Source of the DNA: Sorghum bicolor
Taxonomy: Eukaryota; Streptophyta; Magnoliopsida; Poales; Poaceae
Direction: 5' to 3'
DNA length: 64,000 nt
Assembly: GCF_000003195.3 (NCBI RefSeq)
Contig: NC_012873.2
Coordinates: 19,639,161 to 19,703,160, forward strand
Position numbers and translations under genes: made by a program. This document shows, one piece after another, positions 21,995 through 36,200 of this stretch. Under the pieces are notes generated by a model that searched no databases, was not told where the DNA came from, and saw nothing but the letters and a program-made list of their open reading frames with translations. Numbering within the stretch: position 1 is the stretch's first letter; each line of letters starts with the position of its first letter.

Positions 21995-24390
21995 ACGGAG
22001 CACCATTGGGATCGTACCTCCAGCCAAAGGAATCTTCTAAACCTATCACGTCATCTGGCTATGAGCTACGCCTAGGACTAATCAAATTAGTTCAAGAACA
22101 TATTTTTTCTAGTAATTCTAGCGAAAACCCCTATTCCCACTTAGCTGATTTTGAGCAGACATGTTCATGTCTGAGTATTAAGGGTATGGCCAATGAGACT
22201 TTAAGATGAAAACTCTTTCCATTTTCATTAATGGATCGAACTAAGAAATGGTATAATTGCCATGTTGGGAATAGTCAAGGAGACAGGGATATATTACGAA
22301 AAGACTTTTGCCTTAAATTCTTCCCAGAAGAAAAGGTCGTTAAACTTCGGCAAACAATTAGACAATGAATCGCTAAGCAAGGCTTGGGATTATTTTGATG
22401 GCTTTGTAAATTCTGGACCTAATCTTGCTTTACCAGAACCCATGCTTTTACAACATTTCTTTTTAGGCCTTAATGATAGAAATAAAAAATACCTTAATTT
22501 GGTCTCGGGAGGAGCATTTATGCATATTACTGTTGATCATGCTAAAACTATTCTCACTAATATTTTAAATGATCTCCTCGAAGAAAAAAAAAATTGTTTG
22601 AAGAAGAATCTCTGTTAGCTGAAAATAAACTTTTACCTGATTCATCTCAATCTAGAGTTGAACTAGCTAATGAGAAAGAGATAACTCCAAATTCTGAATG
22701 GATGCTTGAAATTGATTTGTTTAATGATTATGGTAATACTACATTTTATCGTAAGATTATTCAACCCCAGCAATCTAGGGATTTTAATCCTAATTTCTCA
22801 CATCCTTATGATTTAAAATTTCTTAGAGAAATTATAAGAGAATTAATCTTTATTTTGGGTGATGATTGGTTAATAGAATCTGAGCAATCCCCTGAAGTAA
22901 TTCGCTTTAATTCACCCTCAGTTGCTATAAAGTTGCAATTAGATTCATATCCTTTTTAAGCTTTATACAGCCTAGTTGTAGGAGTCAACATTATGTCGTA
23001 TACTTTTGCTAAAGAATTTTTGAGAGAAATACCATTAATTCCTACAAATAAATTATTAAAGAATTGTTCAGGACACATTATTCCTAGCTTAGGAGTTTTG
23101 AGTGCACTTCCTATTATTAATAATGATTTCCGCATTTTGCTAAATTTCTATATATTTGATGCGTGGGATTTTGATGTAATGATTGGAGTACCCATAATAA
23201 AACTTCTTCCAGAAGGTTGTAATGGTAAATTAAACATTAAATTTGGGAAAGGATTTAGTTTTTCAATGCCTATAACTCATGCAGTAAAAGTTAAAACATA
23301 ACCCCTTCCTCAATTAGATCCAATTGAAGAGGTTAAGATATCTGAATTCAATAATTTTATTCAACCAGATTTAGAAGATGATACCTAGTTTTTCATCGAT
23401 GAAGAGGAAGATGACCCTATTGATCCTGAACCTCTTGATGAATTACTAGAGGCACTTAAATCTCTTATTGACCTTAAACCACTACTTTCTCGGTTTAAAT
23501 ATATTTTTCTAAATAATGATGAAAAATATCCTATGATTATAAGTGGTAAACTCTTAGATGAAGAGACTTATAAACTAATAACTATTTTAGAAAAACATCG
23601 AGCTGCTTTTGTTTATTCACTCCAAGACCTAAAAGGGATTAGCCCTGTTCTTTGTACTCATCATATACCAACCAATCCAGAAATTACACCTTCAAGAGAG
23701 CCTTAGCATAGACTCCAGAATACGATGAGAGAGGTAGTAAAGAAAGAGGTCTTAAAGCTTTTGCATGCAGGGATTATATATCCTGTACCGCATAGTGAGT
23801 GGGTAAGTCCTGTGTAAGTTGTACCTAAAAAGGGAGGAATGATAGTTGTCCAAAATGATAAAAATGAATTAATACCCCAAAGAACTGTCACTAGATGGCA
23901 AATGTGCATAGATTATAGAAAACTCAACAAGCCAACAAAGAAAGATCATTTTCCTCTACCTTTTATTGATGAGATGCTAGAGTGTTTAGCCAATCATTCT
24001 TTCTTTTGTTTCCTTGATGGTTATTCAGGATATCACCAAATCTCTATCCACCCTGATTATCAAAGCAAAACCACATTTACATGTCCTTATGGAACTTATA
24101 CTTAACGTAGAATGTCTTTTGGAATATGTAATGTACCCGCTTCTTTTCAAAGATGCATGGTGTCTATATTTTCTGATATGATAGAAGAAATCATAGAAGT
24201 TTTTTTGGATAATTTTTCAGTTTATAGAAAAACTTTTGATGATTGTCTAGAAAATTTAGATAAGGTTTTGCAGAGATGTGAAGAAAAACACTTAGTCCTC
24301 AATTGTGAGAAGTGTCATTTTATGGTTAGAGAAGGAATAGAGTTAGGACACATAGTGTCATAAAGAGATACAGAGGTAGATAAAGCTAAA
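21995..24390 (+). pseudogene. Decayed Athila-like gag-protease-RT fragment
   Basis: Gag blocks at 22006-22209, 22262-22618 and 22594-22959 include SENPYSHLADFEQTC and LMDRTKKWYNC. A protease-like block lies at 22993-23301 (DFDVMIGVPIIKLLPEG). RT starts near 23700 (CIDYRKLNKPTKKDHFPLPF, DGYSGYHQISIHP) and ends at about 24390. The RT catalytic box reads VFLDNFSVY, so the second Asp of the usual F-x-D-D is Asn; with this and many stops the copy cannot be active. Sequence similarity to Athila RT stops abruptly at the next LTR. The 5' start is cut by the SIRE LTR. Confidence 0.75.
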
Positions 24391-26957
24391 TGGAAACATT
24401 TTGGAAAAGAAATAGGAAAAAAAGGAAACAGAGCTTACCTATCTCTCTCAGCCACCTTTCGGCCCAGCGCAGTCGGCCTAGCTTCCGATTTGGTTTGGCC
24501 GCACTTGTGCGCCCTCCCTCTCTTTTCCCTCAATGACGACCCAGCACCGCATAATAGCGACCTCCACCTTCCTTCTCCACCGTTGTAACTGAGCAGGACC
24601 CGAGCCCGGCGCTTCTCAATCCCAAATTTCTTGGGATTTGACGAGTAGGTCGCCCAACCAAGCCCTATTTATCCCTTGGCTCTCCCCCCTTCAAACCCAT
24701 TTTCCATCTGCAAGAGACCGAGGCCAACCTCGCTGCTCCCCGACACTAGTTGAGATCTCGCCGAATTCTAAATTGAGCCGCCACCCTGCACGCCCTCTCT
24801 GCTCCCTCTCGGCACTAGGCGAGTTCGCGGTGAGTTTTTCTGTCCCCCGATGCTTTTCTTTCATCTCAAGGTGCCTAGAATCGCCAAAACCCCAAGCTCC
24901 AATGAGCTCTTGTGGCCTCCGTCCATGGCGCTTCTGGCATCGCCAGCATCGTCAGCTCAGCCAGATCAATTCCAAGCCACCCGATTTGAGATCTACGGCC
25001 CAGATTAGAACATAACCCTTCGGCCGGCAGTTTTACTAAAGAGTCCCTGGACTTTTCTAGGAATCAACCCACAGTCCCTGGCGTAATCTCGGGTTTCCGC
25101 TTTTCAGTTTAGAATATGTATTTCTTATCGGATTAAATCAAAATACATTTTCTGGTAATTACAGTTTTGCCACTAAAATTGATTTGTTCATAAAATGCTT
25201 ATTTTAACTCTGATTTGTCCCATTCAAATTTCGTTAGATTCATCTTTGCGAGATCTACATGTTAGTGGTACTGTTTCACCAGTTTACAACTTTTTATTTT
25301 TCGTGGTCCTATTTAATAATTATATTTGTATAGGAAATCTTAGAAAATTCATAACTTCTATGTTTTAATTCCGATTTTTGTGATCTTTACGTTTGTGTGA
25401 TCGTAGCGCTGCGTAGAATGTTTTGTAAACTTTTATATTTGTTTTACCACTGTTGGTGTATTGTTTTAATTATAGCCTGTTTACTTTGTGTATGACTGTC
25501 CCATTGGAATGCGTGTTGTTGATTGATGATCGAGTTTAGACGGTGAGTCGTATGTTGGTGAGTAGGACCAAGTCTTTGACCACCAGGAGTCTCAGGAGAG
25601 CTTTGATCAAGGCAAGTATAACTTGAGACTATCCTTGTTACCTATACACATTTAATACAATTTATCATATGCATGTGTCCACCTTGACAACCTTAGCAAA
25701 ATCATAGATGATTGTTACCTTGAATTCCTTGTTACGTATTTGATATGCATTTGGGATAGTTATTACTAGTGCTTGATGTAATCCATGATTCTGTAAGGTA
25801 ATTAATGACTATGCAATGAACGTAAAAGATGACATATAGTTAGTATGAGATCTTGATTGTACGTGATCATCCGGGATAACTGTGCAGCCATGAGGGCTAT
25901 AATGACTATGGCTTTAGCTCATTCTGGAGACCTTTTCTAGCTTGTTAGAGGTTACCCGTAAGGGCGCTAGAGGGGCTTGCCGACACGGGTATAGTGCGAG
26001 CCTCTGTCCTTATGTCCTTATGTGTATAGGTTGCGCATCATTGTGCCGTTTGGAAGGAGAGCTCTACATCTGCTCCCTAATTAAAAACCTTGCGGCCCTA
26101 ACATGTTAGAAGAACTTTTGAAAGGCTTCATAGTGATCCCTGCCGACCTTCCTTGGTAGTGGGTTAAGAGGTCGACGGGCCTCGGCGAAAGGATAAATCA
26201 TGACTCATGGCAGAGACGGGCTTTATATCTAACAGGTAGTCAGAGTGATCAAAGCGCTGCATCCAAGCTTGCTTTGTTTGCTGCTTCGGCCTCGCCATTC
26301 CGATACAAAATTCTAAGTAAAGCTATTGACATTTCTTTGTAACTTTGCCGATACAAAATGTTAAAAACTAGTATACTATCCGAGCTCACGGCCAGGAGCG
26401 GCCTTGGGGACATTTATATTAAAGATGATGACGCTTATTAAGTTACTATATTCATTTGTTTATCATTTATGCTTTGAATTAATTACGCTTACATTTGATC
26501 ATGTGGTTATGAGTTTTATATATGCTACCTTGACATTTGCTATCTAATTATGAATATGCTATCTACATATAAAAGCTAAATGCAGTCAAATCAGTGTCAG
26601 CTAATTGAGCCTCGTGAACCCCTGGTTATACTTGTTGAGTACGATATGTGCTCACTCTTGCAATTTCTCAACACATCAGGTTATGCAAATGACGATGATT
26701 GGAATGAGGATTATCGATATGAGTACTAGGTTTGGAGTCAACCAGTCAACCGTTGTCCCTGTGTGGTGCTTCCGTCGAGAGTTTTCTTTAGTATATGTAC
26801 CTTTATTGTATAAGACTATTTGATGATTATTATTCCGCTATGTAATAAACATTGTGATGATACTATTTGATATTTGTCTATTTATGTTTCGACTGTTTCT
26901 GGGACGTACATGAGTCTTTTATGCATCCTGCTTCATTCTTGAAATATGGGTGTGACA
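24391..26957 (+). mobile_element. Tekay/Del-type chromovirus LTR, probably solo
   Basis: About 2.57 kb, from TGGAAACATTTTGGAAAAG (Athila RT similarity stops here) to GGGTGTGACA at 26957. The 3' part (CTGGGACGTACATGAG... then TGGGTGTGACA) is the characteristic end of large LTRs of grass Tekay/Del elements. No internal element sequence borders either side and the flanking 5-mers do not match, so it is a solo or truncated LTR. Open frames within it look incidental. Confidence 0.65.
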
Positions 26958-28201
26958 GATAGATTAAACTTTTTATAACCTAGCATCATAAAAGTTTACA
27001 ATGTCGTAGCCCAAAGTTTTTTACATTTCTAGCTTCTAATGTGGTAGTTGAAAGTTTATTAATTATGAGTTCAAAGTTCTCAACCTAGCATTATAAAGCT
27101 AGGTTTTTTATAAATTCTGAATGTAAGTTTTTTATCTTACAAATTTCAAAGTTTATATTATGTTAGTTCAAAGTTTTAAATATACTATGAATTTTATAAC
27201 ATCACGTATTTTTTAATCTGTTTACATTTTTTTGTTTTTTTCGGATATTTGTGGCAATTACTTCTTTGTACATAAGAAAGAACGCTGATGTATTTTTTTA
27301 TATATATTTAGCTATTTCGCATCGTACACATTTTTCTCAAATTTTTTAAGACATTATGACAAAGTTTTTGTTTTTAATAGTTTTTTGAATTGTTAACCTC
27401 GTATAAATTATTATGAAACACAAGATATATGAATCATGAAAATAATAGTTTTATAGTTATTTTAGATGTGAAATCATTCCTCCGTCCTTTTGATCACCCA
27501 CAAACCTGCTGTTCTAAAAGAGAAAAAGAAAAGCTCGCAGAATATAGAATCAGCCCATTGACCCATAATCTAGATAGGAGAAATACTAATGGACTGGCCC
27601 AAAATAAAACTAGATAAGAGAAAAATAAAAAAGGAAAAACTTTTGGCCTGTGCAGTAGATCATGAATGGATGACGTCAGACATGCCTAAAGTCACCTGTG
27701 CCTTTTTTTTTGAAAAGTAAAGTCACCTGTGCTTTTATTGAAGAACTACGGAGCTGCAGAGAATCTGAATTGCCACATAAGTACATGACCCGTCTCGCCA
27801 TGACATTCCCATCCCAAATCGTATTCTTTTCCGTTCCGCGGCGTCCTAGCAAGCGAATTGGCTAAGCCGCCAAGGCATGAATGGCGTTGACGCAGCAGCT
27901 AGGAGGGCGGCTCCAGCGTGCAGTTCTTATTCTTGTGACGACATCCAGATAATTAAGATATGCTTTGGAAGTAAACGAGCTATTGGAAGTAATAGGCCAC
28001 CAGCCTCTCGACGCGATGAAAATTTTTGATCAAAAGCATTCAATTCATGCATATATAAGCTACTAGTAATTAAGATATGCTTTGCTCTGGGTCTACTACA
28101 TATCTTGCCATGTTAGGCAGGCATGTCCCTTGGCGGGAAACCACACAACCAAGAGATGTCCTAAACTATGTCATAGGTCTGCTGCGTGCAGCGTACATGA
28201 G
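26958..28201. other. AT-rich region 3' of the GMI1-like gene
   Basis: No gene recognised. It contains many AAAGTTTT-type words (26980-27200), a 14-bp direct repeat AAAGTCACCTGTGC near 27689 and 27720, and a 17-bp repeat TAATTAAGATATGCTTT near 27951 and 28068. The part next to 28202 should hold the 3' UTR of the hinge gene; I see no clear AATAAA signal within 200 bp of the stop. Confidence 0.45.
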
Positions 28202-30275
28202 TTACGGATCAGGCTCCTCCACCTTCACCTGCTGAAGGTCGCGCAGCACAAGCTCATTACCACAGGGCTGGGTTATTCTCTCTTCTATCTCCTCAAACTT
28301 GCGTTTTCTCTTGTTGAATTCCTTCACAAGTTCCTCATGCAACCTTTTCTGTTCGCTTATCTTGGTCTCGATTACTTCCAAAAGCTTCATTTTACTATCA
28401 AGATTTCTTGTTCTTGTGACGACATCCAGATGGTCGTTTGACTCGCTCGTGATGGTATTGGGCAAGCCAGAGACGACTGGAAACGTTATCTTCGGATCAC
28501 TGAAAAAGGACCAGACTAATTTAACACGATGGAGTTATGGAATAAATGCATAATCAAAATAAAGAATGGTTATGATGCAAATGCTTGAAAAATACTGATA
28601 ACCATGGAGGTTGACGAGGCCACAAAGACGCCTGCATGCTGCAACAAGCTGATAACTGTAGAGTTGATTATGGCAGTAAAAATACTGACCTGTAACCAAG
28701 AAGTAGTTTCCCTTTTCCTTTCATTACACCACCATCCAATGATATCGCTCCACCATTCAAATAAGGCATCGCTTGGAGCATATCGTTTCGGGTTTCATAA
28801 ACTTGAAGCTCTCCAAAGAGACTATAAAATAAAGTTTCACGGAGTCCATGCCCTCTACTTGTGGTTATGTTCAGATTATCATCAGAAAGATTTATCATAT
28901 TGACAGCAAATCCTCTGAATCCCTTAGGTTTACTAGCATGTGGAGAAGGCCAAGCTAGATTTAATTCCTTTTGTGGACTGTTCAGCAAAACGCCTCCTTT
29001 GTAGGGCCTGTCAAAGAGAGGTGCTGTCAACGAAAGGCTTAGTACTGCTTAGAGATAACCACACTGTCAAGCTTAGTTCCTAGCTATCATGTTAAATGAT
29101 CTTTAGTCAAGATTATGTTAGTTAGATGATGCTAATAGCATCAGTTTTGTTAGGCAAATGTGTTAAGCCAGCACTATACTAGGTGAACACCATGGAAATA
29201 AAACAAGATTAAACCTAACTCTCCATCTAATCAGCTTCTCAGGGGGGCTCCCTGAGAGGGTGGATGCCAACTGCTACTATCCTAGCGCATACTCCCCAAG
29301 CCATAGCAAATAATAATCAAGAAGTGTGGTATGTTTTATTTGCAAAACCCAAAAGGTATATCAGATTTCTGGGTATGTTCTTTCAAAGCATTCTGGAGTG
29401 CACACACACAAAAACGCGCGCGCGCGTGTATACACTTTGCCTTGGTCAAAATTACTTAGCACTCAAATGGAGAACCATGGAAACAACTTTATATCAGGAA
29501 CTAGAAAATGTGGATCTTACTCAATATCTTCTAAGCAAATGATAGCAAATCTTCTCTTTATGGGAACACCCAAAGCAGATGCTTCACGGTGAATACCAAA
29601 GTCAACATCCACTCCTCCATCAGTGTTGTATTTCTCAATGTAATTAGCAGCTTCCTGTGTCTTGCAAACTACTGAGAGCATGTCATCTTTGCCAAGATAC
29701 ACAGCAAGCATCCTATAAATGATGAAGTACACATCCATTACAAGTGTCCATAGATAAATTTACATACTGTTATTTTGTTTTGAAAAAAAAAATTACCTGC
29801 TAATTTTGCCATCAGGCACAGTTCCAAGTAGGGCAACAATACCAACAACGTCATCCACAAAAAAATCACCACTGGAACATACGACACAAGCAGCAGTGCC
29901 AATATTTTCTCTAATTTTATCACGAACCAACTCCTTTGCATCAATGAATGACCCAACCATGAACCGAATCTCATCTGGTAAAAAACTTTGAAGTTATATA
30001 AAGAAGCGAAACCAAAAGCCAGTTGTGGTAATCATAAAAATGGAAGCAGACTCCATAAAACAGATGGACCAGTGCAGCTGGACTCCAAGCTCAAGTTATG
30101 ATTATAACCAACACTGTGCCAGTATGAAAATAGGAATATTTCAGGACATAGAAAAATCACCTTTTATAGTGTCAATTTGTTTCTCCAGTGAGCCCTTACG
30201 AGAACAAAGACTTTTCAGTGTCTCTTCTGTAGACTTTATCTTCGAGAGGGTATCTCCAACTTTATTTTTAGTTTT
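28202..30275 (-). CDS. GMI1: GMI1-like exons 22-26: coiled coil, SMC hinge, coiled coil and stop (residues 876-1241)
   Basis: Exons 30275-30161 (first coiled coil, [20 protein letters not shown]), 29974-29797, 29712-29521 and 29007-28690 (hinge), and 28499-28202 (second coiled coil, [20 protein letters not shown], ending EEPDP and TAA). Hinge marks are [33 protein letters not shown] and [20 protein letters not shown] hinge between two helical arms is the SMC arrangement used for dimerisation and nucleic-acid contact. The exon 24-25 junction joins ICLEDI to PYKGGVLL. Confidence 0.9.
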
Positions 30276-33200
30276 CTGCAGAAGGCGCGAAATAGTAATT
30301 GACTGAGATCAAGCGACTTCATGCTTGAGTTTTCTTTTCAACCTTGCTTCTAAGTTGATCAAGCTAAGTACTTATTGAATTAAACTTTAAATCAAACAGG
30401 CTTCACCTTCTCTAATAATATTAAGTGCAACACAGAAAGGTGTAGTGCTTTGTCCTTCTAAGAATGGCAATTTCATACCTTAACAACATCTTTCACATAT
30501 GTGATAAGATGGCTAGGTTGACCAGGAGCAAGTTGACTAGGAAGTGAAAGATTTGAACATTCTATAAATGAGATTGGACAGCTCAAAATAGGTTCAGATC
30601 CATCCTCCAAGGTGGTCAACGCCAAATCAAAAGATTGAACTTGAAGCTATAAAGGTAAACAATTCAGCAGTACAGTTGAAACATTGAAATAAAAAATGCC
30701 AGAAATGTTACAAGTAATTGATACCTGAATCTCTATATGCAGATCATCAGGATAATATGTGTGATATGCCATAATAGTGACTGTTCCTTGTTCATGAGGA
30801 AGCTGCACACGAGAAAGAACACACCTTCCATGTTTAATAGCATACTGTGCTCCTTCCACTAGTGCTAACTCATTTGATGTGATGTTGAGTGTATGAAGAG
30901 GTCCATCAATGGATTCATCAATGAGACCGTCACTATCATAAACTTCAAATGTGATGTTCTCCAAGAAGGATCCTGCCCGACAACTTTCTGGAACCTGCCG
31001 AATCAAATAACGATAAATAAACACACAAACCCCAAACCCTACCTAAAAAATAAGGGTCAAAATCATAGAAAAAGCATTTGAGGGGAAAAAAGTATCTTAC
31101 ATTTACTGCTTTTAATTCTCTTGTGGCTATTTGAAATATTTTCGTGAAGATCTCCTTGTCATTGTGAAAAATTGTTATACAAGCTGTACATGATAGTAAT
31201 AAACACTATAAATTGAATTAAAACTTGGTATAAAATTCTGACATAAGCATATGCAAAACAACTGACCTTCTGAACCAAAGCCCCAGACAACTCTTAGTTT
31301 CCCACAAAGGTCAATAAAACCTGTACTATTTACCTGGAAAATTCTCACTTCAGTGTAAATGTTGGCAGATGCATAACTGCAGAACTATTAATCAACATAA
31401 TGGATTCCATGCTGGTCAAAACGTGAGTTTGAAACAGGGGATCAGTTAATGTAACTTTATCTCTAACAACATATCAAATTCCTTCAAGCATACAGTAAAG
31501 TTCATGTGTCATCCAGTAAAAAACACCATTGAATTGTGATCAACATTTTATACCACATTAGTTGCAACTGTGGAAAAAATCCCCACATGGCATATATGCG
31601 AACTGATCCAAACTTTCTCCTTCACCCAGGCCTCCTCTCCTTCAAATTCAATTTGATGGGGTTGGCAGTAAACTATCATGTTTCAAACTAGGGTCCAAAA
31701 CTGACTATCTGAATAGTAACAGCAGTGGTATGGATTTCTTCTTCTAACTATACCTGAGCGCTTTAAGGATCAAGTGCTGTGCAACACACTATTATGATTT
31801 TCCTTTTTTTGTGATGAATGAGATGTTCCTTCTGCATAAATGCAGTTGAGTTGAAAAAATCAAAAAACCAGATCAACTACTGTGCCACTAGCTATCGGAT
31901 TGCATGTCCCTATTTCTATGAAGTTCAAACAGAGTTCTAAGCTGCAATTTATCTTTGCGGGCTTCTGCATGGGTCAGTGGGCATAGGAAGGCTTGGGCTT
32001 TTATAGGAATTGGAACTCTCTGGCTTGGCTGGGTCAGTACTTCTGGTTATGCTCAGGCTGGCCAGTAAACAATACTAAAAGTAATGTGGTTAGTCAAAAA
32101 GAAAGGTAAATCTAAGGTCAGAATGCATTAAAATGTTTAATTTTGTAAATTTAAAGTCTTGGCATCGACGCATTGTGTTGACTAGTCGAAAACATCATTG
32201 TACTTTAAAAAAATTGAAAGATGAATCAGAACTAAGGGAGAATATAATTGGTGAAATATGTTGGAGGTAACAGAGAAAATGATTAGCCTTGAGGCAACTG
32301 ACCCCAGGCGACTCCTTCAATATATATAGGGAAAGACAAACATAGCATTGATTACATACAGCTCACTAGAGCTTTAACTAGACAGAATAGCTGCCTGGGT
32401 ACCCGCACAACTCTTGGGCTACCCAAAGACTTAATGACATAGATTAACTAAAAACTTAAATACACTAAATGTGCCTGGGAAGCAGGGCTTACGGCTACAG
32501 TTCTCCCCCTAAGACCTGCTTCAACCCTTCTTGATCTGCTTGATGCCAATTCTGCTTCTCATATCTTCAAGCTTGGCCTTGCCCAAAGCCTTAGTGAGAA
32601 TGTCCGCCAATTGATCAGCTGTAGGGATGTACTCAGTTTTGATGCTGCCTTCTTCAATGCAAGCCCTGATAAAATGTTCCTTAACTCTGATATGTTTGCT
32701 CCTGTCATGGAAGACAGGATTCTTAGCAAGTGCAATTGCAGACTTGTTGTCAACCCTCAGTTCCACAGTCTCCACCTTTCTTCCCAACAAATCAGCCAAC
32801 AATCTTGACAGCCACAAGGCTTGTGTGGCTGCTGAAGTCATAGCCACATATTCAGCCTCACAACTAGACAAAGCCACCACCCTCTGCTTGATAGATTGCC
32901 AGCTGACCAAGCTGTTGCCAAAGAAGAACAGACAACCTGTTGTGCTTTTGCTGGAGTCAATATCACCGGCTAGATCTGAATCACAGTAGCCCACAAACCT
33001 AGCAGAATTTGGGGCTCTTTTGAACTGCAGACCATAGTCCAATGTTCCAGCCAAGTACCTCAGCACCCTCTTGACTGCTTGCTGGTGCTCAGTGGTCGGT
33101 TTCTCCAAGAATCTGCTCACATAGCCCACTGAGAAAGCCAAATCAGGCCTGGTATGAACTAGGTATCTCAAGCTTCCAACCAGCCTCCTGTACTGAGTTG

Positions 33201-36200
33201 GATCCACCTCCTTGGCAGTGCTATGTTTGCTGAGCTTCAGGCGCTCTTCCATTGGTGTAGCTGCTGGATTGCAATCAGACATGCCTCCCAGTTCTAGAAT
33301 TTTCTTGGCATAGTGAGTCTGCCTCATGGTGGTCCCATTCTTGTCTTGCTGCACTTCAATGCCAAGATAGAAACTGAGCAAACCCAAGTCACTCATCTCA
33401 AAGGTGGATCTCATCCTTTCCTTGAAAGCCTTTACTTCATCTTTTACTGCTCCAGTGATGATCAGATCATCAACATAGACCCCAACCAGCAACACTGAGC
33501 CCTCTGAACCTTTCCTGTAAATTGCTGCTTCATGTTTACTCTGTTTGAACCCCATTTCCTTCAGAGTAGAGTCCAACTTAGCGTTCCACGCCCTGGGTGC
33601 CTGCTTCAGCCCATACAAAGCTTTGTGCAGGCGATATACCTTGCTTTCTTCCCCAGGAATAGCAAAACCAGGTGGCTGCTGGACATATACTTCTTCCTTG
33701 AGCTCTCCATTGAGAAAAGCTGACTTGACATCCATATGATGAACAGTCCATCCTTCCTGGGCAGCTAGAGCAAGTAGCAGTCTCACTGATTCCATGCGCG
33801 CAACAGGAGCGAACACATCCTCATAATCAACACCCTCTTGCTGCACAAACCCACGAGCAACAAGCCGAGCCTTGTGCTTGATCACATCTCCTTTCTCATC
33901 TTTCTTCAGCTTGTAGACCCATTTTAGAGAAATTGGCCGATGGCTAGCTCGGGGAGACACAAGCTCCCAGGTGCCATTGCGCTCAACAGCGCGCAGCTCC
34001 TCTTTCATTGCTGCCTGCCATGCAGGATCATCTTTTGCCTCTGCATAAGAAATGGGTTCGCCAGAGTGAGGTGGAGCTCTACGAGCAAGCGCTGTGCCGG
34101 CGGCGGAGCTTCCTGTTCCCCGCCCAATATGCCATCTATGGTACGATAGCGCAGCTGCTCGTCGTTGTGATAAGCGTCCAGCCGTTCCTCATCATTTTCC
34201 AAGGGAGTCACGTGCTCTACTTGTGGGCTGGCTGGAGCTGGTGGTGGTGAAGACGTTCTGGGTGTCTCAGACACCTCTTCTCCTGCATCAAGCACTGATT
34301 CTGCTGTTGGGGAAGCTTTAGGTGAGGCAGAATGGGGCTGAGGAGATGAGTGTGACTGCATTGAACCTCCAGCTCCAGGGACCTCTTCCTCCCAAGGAAA
34401 CTCCACCACAAAATCACTACCAGCTGCCCCAGACGTGCCTGCTGCTGGTGAGGTCCAATCCCACCCTCTTCCTTCATCAAAAACCACATCTCGGCTGACA
34501 CGTACACGCTGAGATGTTGGATCAAAAATTCGATAGGCTTTGGCTCCTTCAGCATAGCCAATAAATACTCCAGCTTCACCACGATCATCAAGTTTCCTGA
34601 GCTGAGACAAACGGCGAGTATATGCCACACAACCAAACACCTTCAGATGGCCAACAGTGGGTGCTCGGCCATGCCATGCTTCATAGGGAGTGACATCACC
34701 TAGAGCCTTGGTTGGTGACCGATTCAGAATATGCACAGCAGTCATCACTGCCTCCCCCCAAAACTTGGCTGGCATCTGGCGCTGCTTGAGCAAGGCACGT
34801 GCCATGGCCACCACGGTTTGATTTCTACGCTCCACTACGCCATTCTGTTGTGGTAAATGAGGAGCACTGTAATGCCTTTTGACTCCTTCATTGGCACAAT
34901 AAGCAGCAAATTCTGCAACAGTAAACTCTCCTCCATTATCTGTGCGCAGAACTTTCAGTTTACGCCCACTCTCCACCTCTGCAGCAGCTTTCACCTTCTT
35001 GATAGCATCTGCTGCAGCATCCTTAGATGGTAGCAGCACTGCCCACATGAATCGTGTGGCATCATCTACAAGCAGCAGAATATAGCGATTACCTGCCGAA
35101 GTTGCTGGTGTAACTGGCCCACAGAGATCACCATGCACCAATTCAAGGTGATCCTGAGCACGATATGTTGCTGCAGCAAGAAATGATCGCCTTCTTTGTT
35201 TGGTGGTGACACAAGTATCACACACTTGCTCAACATGATCAATCTTTGGCATCCCTCTTGCCATTTCCTCCTTGCTAAGCCTCCGCAGGGCCTCAAAATT
35301 CAGATGCCCAAAACGCTCATGCCATTGCCACGCCTCCTCATCCCTGTGCGCAGCAAGACACACTGGCTGTGCTGTCTTCATATGCAGTACATACAGCCGG
35401 TTCGCGCCACGCCTCACCTTGACGAGTAGGCGGCCGCTGCTGTGTTCCCAAATCCGCAGTACTCCATCATCAATCACCACCTTTGAGCCATTCTCATCAA
35501 GTTGACCGAGGCTCATGATCGAGTTCTTCAACGCCGGAATGAAATAAACTCCATGAAGAACACGATGCTCACCGGTCTTTGCTTCAAAAACAATTGAGCC
35601 AACGCCCTTGATTTCCACCTTGGACGCGTCCCCGAACCGAACCGTGCCTTGAACGTCCGTGTTCAGGTCTGAAAACAGGTCACGCCGCCCAGTCATGTGG
35701 TGTGTTGCGCCTGAATCAAGGTACCAGCCGCCAGCCATCTCTTCATCATCTGCTCCCAGATAAGCACGCGCACGCGGCTCAAAGAGCTCAGCGCGCTGCA
35801 TTGTATGGTTGAGCTCCGGCGTGCTCTGCTTCATCTCAATGGAGCCGTGAGACAGAAACAGAGCCCCATCCTCCTCATACGCAGCAAACTGGACACGCCC
35901 TTCATGATCTCCTTGCTGCCCAGCTTGGTTTCTGCCGCCACGGCCTCCTCCACGGTTTCCGCCGCCGCGTCCACCTCTGTTTCCTCCCACACCGCCGCGC
36001 TCTGCTCCATCACGGCGCGGCTGGGGACATTCACGCGCCCAATGCCCTTCCTGATGGCAATTGAGGCACGTGTTGGGGCCAACACGGCCAGCGCCTTTGC
36101 CTTCTCCACGTCCGCCACCACGGCCAGCACCTCTGCCGCCACCGCCATGCTGGTTCTTGAAACCAGAACCGCCAGCTTCTTCTGCGCCTTGCTTCTCCTT

